NCBI GenBank assembly: GCA_018524725.1
Contig: JAEUWP010000257.1
Span: 116,118 to 180,117, forward strand
Origin: Podaxis mareebaensis
Taxonomy: Eukaryota > Basidiomycota > Agaricomycetes > Agaricales > Agaricaceae
DNA: 64,000 bases
Direction: 5' to 3'
In this document: piece after piece, positions 38,761 to 48,263 of the stretch
Layout of the letters: each line of letters opens with the position of its first letter
How positions within the stretch are numbered: the first letter of the stretch is position 1
Position numbers and translations under genes: made by a program
Notes under the pieces: model-generated
The model's input: the letters and a program-made list of their open reading frames with translations, nothing else
Database searches by the model: none
Told to the model about the DNA's origin: nothing

Positions 38761-39109
38761 CTAGCTCAGAGGACACGTACCTCATTATACGACGTGATTT
38801 TGCGCTTTTTGGGACGTGCTGAGGCTAAAGCCTCAAGTCACAAAAATGGTGGTGTCATATAGGTTCATGCTCAAGAACTCATTTGCCACATTTCGAACCA
38901 AACTTACCGCATCAACGAACGGTCGACGGGCATGTCGGCGGTGGAGAGTTCAGCACCCCACTCGCGGCTCTCAGGCAGCCCTCGCCTTGGATCTGACTCT
39001 TGTTACCGCGAGTTATTGTGCAGGTGTCTGCTCCGTGGGGTAGGAAGGCAGTTCTGAGTTTGGGTACGGCCCATCCTTCTATCTGCTACTTTGTTTACTA
39101 TACATGTAT

Positions 39110-39480
39110 GATGATACCATTCCTAGTTCGATTCAATTCATGAAATGAGCTTTCGACAATAGTCTGAATGACTTGGATGACGAGAGTGGTTCTGCACAGC
39201 CATGCGATAGGGACTACCTCAGATAGAACGTCAAAAGGCGTCCCCTGCGCCTTCAATGTCAACTCCAATGCCTTTGTTACCGCCTTTGGGAATGATATCT
39301 TCCTGGTCAATTGTGTCAATAGAGCCAAAGTGTCGGTGCAGCTCGTGCTTCTCGTCACCCTCAACTTCTTCCACAACCCTGCTGAACATTGTCAAGCGGC
39401 ATTCGTTCATCATTGTCACGCTCTTGTTCTGTCAGTTCACAACGCATGCCAGAAAGGAAACGGGATGACCGGCGTGTGAT
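39110..39480 (-). repeat. R3 repeat, copy b
   Basis: The minus frame contains GDEKHELHRHFGSIDTIDQ and GGNKGI, aligning with R3c (EKYEMRRHFGSTDTSDQ, DGNKSI). Confidence 0.5.
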
Positions 39481-40359
39481 CATGAAGAACATAGACTCCA
39501 GTGAATTCTTCGACAACGTCGGAGTTTTTTAGTGGAAACTTCTTTTTTTGTTAGGAACGAACTATTGGTGCAAGAGTAATCTGACTCCTGTGATCCTGGG
39601 CACTGAGCCCCCGTCGCGTTTCAGCGTTGCAGTCATGCGCGATGAGGTGAGCCATTCTACTATTCCAGCTTGTGCCATCACTACCGGCCGCCGCATGTGT
39701 TATGTATAGCTGGGGTTTCGGCCTAGGTATTTACAAAGGAGCAAATGACGCCTCTGATCCGTCGAATATGGCACATACGTCTCACTAAAGAATTCAGCAC
39801 AAATTAATCGCCACATGTCGTCCTGACGACGAGTTGATTGTGCAAGTAACTGCCTTTTTTTAACATTTTATTTCTACAATGTGTAGCGCGGTGCTAGCTA
39901 GCTAATACACTCGTGCGATTTACATGGGTTGGTGTGCAAATAACCGTCGGTAGAACAGAAGTAACTATATCGAGACCACACATTCCTTCGTTACGAAATG
40001 ATCGGCCGCATCTTCTCCTTGGACGCTTCTCGTTGCACAAGGTATCCTGATAGGATGCTCGATAACAGTCTCTTTGTTTTATGGTCGGCGGTGGTCCACC
40101 TGAGTTACGGGGTGGGCAGCCGCCGATTACTGTCCATTACACCAAGCCAGACGCCTATGGGCTTGATGCCTATCTCGTGCTGATAATTGGGGTTGATCGG
40201 CTTATTGTTATTAACGTATGCTATGCTGTTATTACAAACCAGAGAACTGCCTATATTTACAGGGATCGTCCACTACACCCTGTTAGGAAAATCCAGGCAA
40301 GAAGTAGGCACTTCACATCCAAATGTCTGGTGACATATCGACCCAGGGCATAAGAATTT
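39481..40359. other. Spacer with an R1/R3-type palindrome
   Basis: The perfect palindrome GTCGTCC-TGACGAC lies at 39,817-39,830. The rest shows T-rich runs and no gene. Confidence 0.35.
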
Positions 40360-42070
40360 TCCAGCAGGAAATTTGGTCATCTCTTCTATCTCCAGCTCGC
40401 AATGGAGAGGCTATAGATGGAGTCGGATTCACGTCTTTTCCCTTAAGCTCGGGGGATAAGCTTTTAAGCATCGGGATGACAGTAACCGGCTAGGTGGTGG
40501 TCGGAGAATACAATGTTGGATGTTGCGGGCGTGGATGCAAGGTCAAGGAAGGCGAAGACGAGGCTGGTATGCCTCGAAACGAAGATAGACATCGCAAGGA
40601 GAGGGGAGTACAGCCGGGCGCGTCCTGTTGATAATGCTATCTCCGGATCGAGGTGTAGGGAACACATCAACGATCGTCCGCATAGGCCCTCAAGCGGGAC
40701 TTAACGCCAAAAGAGCAGGTTGTTATATAATGCCAATATGTCAGTATTTGCACGCGTAGAGAAGGGCTCGAACATGCCTTGGCATATACGCTGAGATGGT
40801 ACAGGCCGTGTGAATCGGCCACTCTTGGTGGCTCGCCAGATTCCAAAGTGCACAACGGAGAAGCGGCAGGCTGACCATCATGAAGTCCTGTGCAGGTAAG
40901 AACCCACAATAGTGCATACGACACGGCGACTGGTTTTCGTTTTCGTGGACCAGGTTGAAAAGCCCAGTAGTGCGCTCGTCCGACGACGGTGAGGCAATCG
41001 TATTGACTGATAGACGCGGTATTTGTGGTGCACCTGCCAGACAAGAGTAAATCAGTTGTATCGATCGGAAAAGATGGATATATGGTACCTGGTGGACTGT
41101 CCCCTCACTTATGATCCTGAGACTCAGCTCTTAGGTCGCCTGAGGCTTGGATGAGCCAAAGTAGGCGGTTACAGCGGGTCAGTTATTCTCGCCCTTGGGA
41201 GGTCCGTGCGAGACTCGGAGGGTGGTGCTGATCACAATGAGCGAAGGCTGCGAATAGTTCAGACGCTGTTGTTAGCTCAGAGCGATTAAATGAACTCACC
41301 CATTGCCAGCCTCTAGCTCGGGCACTTCTACGAGCGGTCCAAGAGCACACCTGTCTCGCTCCTACGGTCACTTGTCCGGGCAAACCGAGGGGCCTGTCAA
41401 TCGGACAGCGTGGAGGTATCACAAGGTCACGATTGGTGTCGAGGCTGGTCATCTGTATATCTCGCGAAATCCCTAGCTGCCTGCAAGCTGAGCGTCTTCT
41501 TTGGGGCGAGAAATTGGTGACGCGAGAAGTAGTGTCGATAGGGAATTGAGCTACCAGAAACGATGCTACAGACCATGTCAAGGAAGTAAGTCATTGCTGA
41601 AAGTCCCCTCGGATAGTCGTCGAAGTTGTGACTCTGGACATTGTGGCAGAAGTGAAGGTCATTGAATCGCTCAACGCATCTTCTCGCCCGAATCGACGTT
41701 CCTGTACGACAAGATGCTAGAGGCAGCCGCGGTAGTAGCGAAAATCCGATCCAGACGGGCGGCGAGTGCCTGCGTAGAGATCTGCATCGTAACCTCCCAC
41801 ATCCCTACTCTGCAACGATGCCTTCTTGACCTTCTGTGACATTGGGGGAAGGAGCGGCACCTGGGTGTATCATACAAGGTGTGGTTGTAAGCGAATACAG
41901 CGAGTAACCGCGAGGGTGCCAGAAGGTATAGGAAGCTCAACGCTTCCCACGCGGCTATTTGACACTCTCGCTCTTCTCCCGACCTTCCGTTGCTGCGGCT
42001 CTTGTTGGGCTCTGGCAGTATGAAGCTCGGAGGCTATGGATCTAGGTATAAGGCTGGAGGGCTATCAGCT
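40360..42070. repeat. R2 repeat, copy d (partial)
   Basis: It shares the middle part of R2 (about 40,480-41,050 aligns with 36,270-37,060) and a weaker CTCCCACATCCCTACTCTGC block near 41,792. It lacks the left end. Confidence 0.5.
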
Positions 42071-42329
42071 TAGAGTCGAGCGTTGCTACATCGTTTGTGA
42101 CTCCCCGCTCATCACAGGAGCCAATGCCAGCTGTAACTTAGCATGAACCAATGAATCACATTATCCCTCAATTTCCATGTCGGTTTTTCTTCATGTCATA
42201 TGAGCTCTCTATGCGTCCTGCGTTACTAACTTGTAGACTGTTTATCAAACCCTCCCGTCTAGCAACATGTTACATTGTTACATACAAAGTTTATTGGGCC
42301 AATTGTACTGAGACAGCCCGGTGTCCTGC

Positions 42330-42690
42330 TCATTTTCAGCTTTTGATACTTTTGTTGCCGTCTACAGCGGTAAGATCTTCCTGATGAAGTTGGTCAGATG
42401 TGTCAGTGGAGCCAAAGTGTCGGCGCATCTCGTACTTCTCGTCATCTATTTTTCGCCCCTCTGCCAAACGCTGCAGGCTCGGTTCGTCCCCTAATGTCAG
42501 TGGCCGCCTTGTTCTTCGGCGACTAGTTCGTGAACTACTCCACCGGGTTATTTTGGTGGAAGCATATTCATACATCTTGTCTGAGAAGACAAAGAAGGAC
42601 GCAAGACTCCTGCTTGAACAACAAAGCAATTGCTGTCGTCCAGGCAACAAGTCGGAGATACCCTAAATACGTTCATCCCTCGTCTGTGCC
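42330..42690 (-). repeat. R3 repeat, copy c
   Basis: The minus frame contains LGDEPSLQRLAEG and RRHFGSTDTSDQ. It is followed at 42,635-42,648 by a decayed form of the R1/R3 palindrome. 42,691-43,096 shows no feature. Confidence 0.5.
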
Positions 42691-43096
42691 CGCCTCAAGG
42701 ATACAAGGAGAGGAACCAGATAGTACTTCATCGAATTGGAAGAAGTGATGTCTCCTTCACTTCTTTTTGTGATCAGGTAGCAATGCAATAAACTCCTGGA
42801 GTAGCTGGTACAAAGACACTGCAGCCAGAAGTGGCGGTGCAGGGACATGACGAAACACACACACATACGAAGCGCCATTGGTTTGACACTTGATTAGTGA
42901 ATAGAATAACGAGGTGCGCGTATAGTCACACGTCATGTGATGGCCAGGGTCTACCTTGCACCGTGAAGGCGTGAACGCCCATCTTTTGCCAGATGAATTT
43001 TAGGCGCGTGGCATAAGTATTCGAGGCTCATGACTCCAATCTAGAATGTCGTTGCGAATCGTTTCATTAGCGAGACAAGCCTAGTCATTATATCTA

Positions 43097-44250
43097 CTAG
43101 CGTGCTACGTCACGTTTTTTATGAGAAGGCCAAAAGAGGTGTCGGAAGGAAGGGCGTCGGAAGGAAGGGCGTCGGAAGGAAGGACGTCGGAAGGAAGGAC
43201 GTTGGAAGAGACGTCGGAAAAACGAGCGCCAGGACTTTGGAGACTCGCCTGATGCAGGGGCAGTGACTGGAGCAGGAGATGAGGAGGCTTCAGCATTATC
43301 CTGAATTGCCATGGGCTCTATCACTTTGCTGGTAGTTGATGGGCCTTGAGCAGTAGGCGGTGGGTCTGAGACAGTCAACTGTACCCCTGCTAGCAAGCTT
43401 TCCGGCACGTCTTCGACTCTATCGATCAGAGGACTGCCAACTAACTGGATGCGAATAGTACCCATCTCTGAGCGCAAGTTCACTATACTTTCCGAGAACC
43501 CAGTCCATCGCTGTCGGATGATGTCAATCTCTTCTTGTGTTGGAGTGGATAACTTGACCGAATCTGCATCCGACAAGTGTTGCTCCATTTCCCGATAGTA
43601 TTTTGCAACTTCCGCAAGTAGGGTATTGCATTCACTAATAGCATGGACGAGGTCGTTGACGGCCTGGGAGTTTTCTGTATTAAACAAACTATTTCGAGAG
43701 TTGTGGTTGTCTGGGAGAAGGGTCAGCCTTTGTAGAAGGAGAGGGGCGAGCACAAACTCACCGTCATTCGGCCCGGTCTGAAGCTGTTCAACAGCAGCCG
43801 CAAGACCACGGCCAAACTTCGTCATCTCTTTATGGGCGTTCTCAGTTCCTTTGGCGGTATCGGCTGCCAGCCCAGAGACATACTTCACCAGGGATTGTGT
43901 CTTCTCTTCCGTGGGGGCCTTTGACAGTGAATCCAGCAATCGGAGAAACCACCTCGAGAAGTCCCCGGCAAGGAAGGTGACGCTGAAGAGTTGGCTGGAT
44001 TGCTCTCCTGCAAGCCTCCGTAGCGCTTGCAGAAGTTGCGTGGCTTCTTGATCCGGATGAGCGTCTTGGTTCGCAGCCAGGGCGAGACTGAGATGGTCGA
44101 GCTTCTGTAAAAACACCTCAGGTATCTCTTTGAAGCGGAAATACGTCTGTTCCTCGGGGGGTAACTATGATACTGGTCAGAAGGCTGCTAGCCCCGAGAA
44201 TACGTTCTTACCTTGAGAAAGAGACATAGAATAGGCTGTGGATTTGCCAT
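43097..44250 (-). CDS. Family A protein A4 (three exons, 351 aa, function unknown)
   Basis: On the minus strand, exons 44212-44250, 43762-44164 and 43097-43710 join in frame with the family phases 0 and 1. It is the most diverged A copy, but the second helical block aligns clearly with A3 (NTLLAEVAKYYREMEQHLSD against ACQELADYYRKFKEHLSD). The Pro-rich linker is shorter. The tail is extended and strongly basic, with four tandem RPSFR units. An in-frame ATG further upstream (44,391) is possible. I chose 44,250 because it gives a 13-codon first exon like the paralogues. Its start is only 361 bases from the divergent B3 start. No catalytic residues are recognised. Confidence 0.72.
43141..43205. 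repeat. 15-bp coding minisatellite in A4
   Basis: Four full units of GTCGGAAGGAAGGRC (43,141-43,200) plus a partial fifth encode the repeated RPSFR motif of the A4 C-terminus. Unit number could vary between strains. Confidence 0.8.
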
Positions 44251-44610
44251 ACACTTGGATGTGGTCGAAGGCGGGAAGGGACTGTTTGCCTCGTTGGGTT
44301 GGATGTCGGGCGTGGGAATGAGGGGAGGTAGTTGTAGCCTGTTGTAGCTAACCAAACGCGTGTGTGAGGACAAACAATGTACGTACCGCATCAGATGGAG
44401 ATCCCGATCCCCGATCCCTTACTTCCCCTTCATCCTGTATGGAAAGCCTTATTGTAGAGGGTTCCGTAACTGAATCGAGCCAGTTTGGCTCCAACTAACT
44501 AATCCGTAACATGGCTTCGTCTATGCTACCTCCCCTGGACATTCTTTGCGACATATATAAGAACAACTATGGATTAGGGAGTTATTCATACCATTAACCT
44601 CCCACCCCCG
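44251..44610. promoter_or_regulatory. Short bidirectional promoter of A4 and B3
   Basis: Only 360 bases separate the two ATGs. TATATAA at 44,554-44,560 sits 51 bases before the B3 start, the same distance as the TATA box of B2. Confidence 0.5.
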
Positions 44611-46528
44611 ATGAGCTTAGATATTTCTGGCATTATGAGCTCCCTCCAGTTACAAATCCAGTCAGAGTCGAGCCAGATACCGGCTGCGGATTTGGCGTTT
44701 CTCTCCGAGTTCGCTGACCAGATGCGCGAAATATTTACCATCCTCAAACCCACATGGGCGGAGCAGCATGTGTAAGGCGAACTCGGACATCCAATGCTTG
44801 TTGCCGCTAATGCCTTCTACCGAAAATTAGGGACATGCCAGAGGCTCTGCAACTGTCGAAGGAACTTCGAGATATGGCTCATATGTTGGCCCGGGACCTG
44901 GAACAATGCGTCAAGGACAGCGAGGACTCACTGAACGATATCCATCGGCTCACAATGATTGATCCAACAACGCTCAAAACCAATAACGCTGTCCGCGCAT
45001 TTACCTTGGATGTTGAAAAGAATGTCATTTCAAGAAACGAGCATATGTGTGGTGAGGGGGAGGCGAGAATTGATAGGATTCGGGAGGAACTACTCAAGGT
45101 GATATGACAGATTCTTCGCCTCTCACAATCGGCTGACGTCAACTGTTACAGTTCCGGACAATATCTGTTAAGCTAGCCAGGATCCAACTAAACCAAAGAC
45201 TGAATGAACAAAACGAGAAACAAAGAAGGATACGCGACAAGCAGATTGCATTTGCCAGCGTTGATGCTCCATCCCCCTCAAACGACATTCTTTTTGTCCT
45301 CGCAACGTGTTTCGCGCCTGTCCTCAAAGTATTTGCTGACAGAGTCGGAGAGAAGCTTGATAAAAAACTCGCAGGTGAGCCGCGCTCTCCCTATCCAAGT
45401 TCTACCTCCAGTTAATCCCCTACAAAACAGTGGTGAAGCAACAGCAGGAGATATGTCTTGCTGAGAAAAAAATCATCGATGATCTCAATAACAATGCGAC
45501 CACGGCCATTGCTTATATCAACCGTTGTGACAGGTGGTGGGCGGTGACGAGAGCAAATCTCTCTCGTGTGAGGCAGCCTCTTGCACGGATGCAGGGAGAT
45601 ACGGTGCCACCAGAAGTGTCCGAGCACCTCAATCACAGTTTGTCGATTATCCAAGGCCTCCATGTGCAGTTCCAATCCAAGGTATGTCTTAGCCATTGCC
45701 TCTCAGCAACTCTGTTGCTCATGCCTACATGCCGTTAGATGCGAGAAATCCTTGAGGAGGCGTTAATGAGCACTGAGGTGAGTATGTCCTCTACTCCAGG
45801 TTTCACAACTTGTTAATGTTGCGTGCTTTACCTAGCCCTCTCTGACAAGCGAAATTGAAGACTTTGAGAGGCATATCAAGGATATAGTCCCTGTTCTCAA
45901 TCGGCTGGTTACTGCGAAGGCGTTGCTCCACAAAAACCACTGTGACCAGTTCACGACCAGTGTCAACACGCTTAGTCGGTACATCTTCAGACAGCTCGAC
46001 ACCATCCAAGAAGTCTTCGATCCGTGGGCCTTCTATATTCAGAACGGTAGCACTGATCCCTTCACCTTCGTCCCCGAGATCACGGCCATGATGCGTACTG
46101 TCTTTCAGCTTAGTCCGACGGCCCAGTCCCTCTGCTCTTCTATCGGCGCTACCTTGATGACTCAGTTCAGCACAAGTAAGAGCAAGCAAGCACAGAAGAA
46201 ACGAAAGAAGGAAGACAAGGATGGGACATCCGAGATCATCGGACAGAGATTGGCAACGCAAGACGAGGTTACGGATGCGCTGACACTGCTACAGAGTGCC
46301 CTGAAGTCCATTGCCCACTTCTCCAATGAGTTTGGCATGGCCCTCTTACATCATAATCGCCGTTTGGGCAACAATGCATCTGATAGGGGTTTGGCTGATT
46401 CGGTGCCTGAACTCCTCCCGAGGGACCCTTTCGCCGTAAACGAAACCGTTATGACAAGGACTCTGGACGTGTTGAAGACCGTGATAGCCGAGATAAAAAA
46501 TTTGGGTGTTGGCATCGAAAGGACTTAG
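44611..46528 (+). CDS. Family B protein B3 (six exons, 544 aa, function unknown)
   Basis: Exons 44611-44771, 44831-45098, 45152-45374, 45431-45681, 45739-45777 and 45836-46528 join in frame with phases 2, 0, 1, 0 and 0, as in B1 and B2. Sequence identity is low, but the layout is the same. Exon 1 ends with IFTILKPTWAEQH (compare IFGILKPWM). A helical block follows, then a stronger hydrophobic segment (about residues 188-206, DILFVLATCFAPVLKVFA), then a long helical half. A Lys-rich stretch (KKRKKEDKD) lies near residue 430. The ending differs (GIERT, not NPIID). It is the head-to-head partner of A4. The hydrophobic segment is long enough to enter a membrane, but one segment in a helical protein is not proof. 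Confidence 0.72.
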
Positions 46529-46729
46529 GTTTATGGCATTCCGCTTGTTAATTGGTGTCAATAGCCAATGTGTACCGGAGCAATAAGGACTATATGTATC
46601 TCTTACCTCAGATGAACATCTATATCTTGCCTTGCGACCTGCTGAGACCCCAGATGGGCGGACCATTTCCAAGACATCTGACACCTAGTTACCAAAAAGT
46701 GATCTGATGGTTTATCTATGGGACTCAAG

Positions 46730-47392
46730 ATGATCGTGGTGGTGGTGTCTGAAGAGTCGGAAAATGAGAAACGAACTGGTGAATAGGCTGATGAATTGAT
46801 GGAGACCTGAAGGGAAAACGTAATGGAGGGAAATTCTGCCTAAGGTTACCTGGCCAAGCGCTGAAGTTGTTGTAACTGAGCATTCTCAGGGAAGCTAGAG
46901 CCATCTCGTTGCGAGCCCTTCTCAAGGTTCCTGTATGGTGACCTTGGAAGGAACGGTGGTACTGGGCAGACAGTGTTGATACAGTGGTTCTCATAATCGG
47001 ATCCAGACGCAGGTGGTTAGTATCTGCCAGAGCCCACCAGAGCACGCCGGGATGGTAACGTCCCACACCCATTCTCCCGCACAATGCATCCTTGGCTCTT
47101 GGCCACTTCAACCCTGTCTGCATTTTACCGCTTTGCCTCCTCCTGGAGGATGTACTTGGGCTCTCTCAACATCCCAGAATTATATGCTGACATTCCTGGA
47201 GCATCAAAGTTGCAAAGTAGCCACTCGAGATGCTTTTCTATGGTCTCACCACCCCCTTTCCTATAGGTTCTCAACAGTCTGAAAGGGGCTGAAGTACCAT
47301 AGTGCCGCTGCTCGCACAACACAACGGATTGTCCTGACCATCCACATGCCCTTTGAGGCTGGAAGGGCCATGACCTACCCAAGCCTTGCTGA
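46730..47392. repeat. R2 repeat, copy e (truncated by element 1)
   Basis: It aligns with the right part of R2c (GTCCCACACCCATTCTCC near 47,061, and CTTTGAGGCTGGAAGGGCCATGACCTACCCAAGCC near 47,351 against 38,290). The match stops exactly where the LTR starts at 47,393. Confidence 0.65.
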
Positions 47393-47810
47393 TGTTACGG
47401 TGAAACCAAATTTCCTATTCATCTCATAGTCTTTCTTTTTTCTATGTGCTTCTAATTCATTTTACTCGTTGAACATCGCTTCTAGTCTGATAGTACAATT
47501 AGGAAACGTTCATCTCTTCTAGCCAGAAAATCACAGTAGGATAGTTCTTCGACTTCTTATTCGAGTAGTATAAAAGACTCCTTGTACTATGGTAAATAGG
47601 CAGAGTAGAATCACGACTTATTGTGTGTTGCACTTTCTGTGGTTAATTCTCCACCCGTGCTCTTGCCCACATTACACCCTCCAACTATAGTCTGTCGAAA
47701 CTGTTCAAGGTATCATCCCTTGCAGGGCAGTCTTAGGAGTGATCATCAACCAAGTACAACACTCGGTGGTACCTCTCTCTGTGTTATCTACATAGAGAGA
47801 TCGCATAACA
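47393..47810 (+). repeat. 5' LTR of element 1 (418 bp)
   Basis: It starts TGTTACGG and ends CATAACA, so 5-bp inverted ends TGTTA/TAACA are present. TATAAAAG lies at 47,569-47,576. The inferred transcript start is near 47,602. The flank GCTGA before it would be the target duplication. Confidence 0.7.
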
Positions 47811-47812
47811 AA

Positions 47813-47825
47813 GTGATTCTACTCT
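47813..47825 (+). promoter_or_regulatory. Primer binding site of element 1, self-priming type
   Basis: GTGATTCTACTCT, two bases after the LTR end, is the exact reverse complement of AGAGTAGAATCAC at 47,602-47,614, which lies 33 bases after the TATA box. This is the arrangement of Tf1/sushi elements that prime from their own RNA 5' end. Confidence 0.75.
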
Positions 47826-48263
47826 CCCTCTCTCTACCTCAACTCACCATCGTGGTGTCTCTCTTTGCTCTTGTCTCTCTACTTCTACTTCTACATGACA
47901 GTGTCTCGTGTTACTCTCCCAACCAAATCTGACCGCATCAGCTGGCTCTTGCCCCAATTACATTTAACCCTTCATCATTTCATTCCTGTTATCCCCTCGC
48001 CTGAACCACATGACTTCGACCAGGTCTGGTACCACCCCAAATCAAAATTTCATTTCTGCAAATATGTTCCACCCTATTGATTCCTTCCTGCACTTCCTTG
48101 GCCACCTGAACCCATTGGTGTTCTTTGCTACCAAGCTTCACCTTCACCATCTGACTTTTCACTTCTGCAAATTTATGAAGATAATACTATTATCTATGCT
48201 TCATACCCTTTCTACTACTATCTAAAACTGTATGACTGGTTGGATTTCTTCTTACAACTTTAG

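Noticed and set aside
43141..43205. CRISPR-like array
   Set aside because: It is a contiguous 15-bp coding minisatellite without spacers in a eukaryotic gene.
15178..46528. Firm naming of A/B as a known pore-forming or toxin family
   Set aside because: Only general layout (helices, hydrophobic segment, gene pairing) supports it. No diagnostic motif was seen.
17480..47392. R2 as an LTR retrotransposon
   Set aside because: No terminal repeats, primer site or pol motifs are visible in any copy.
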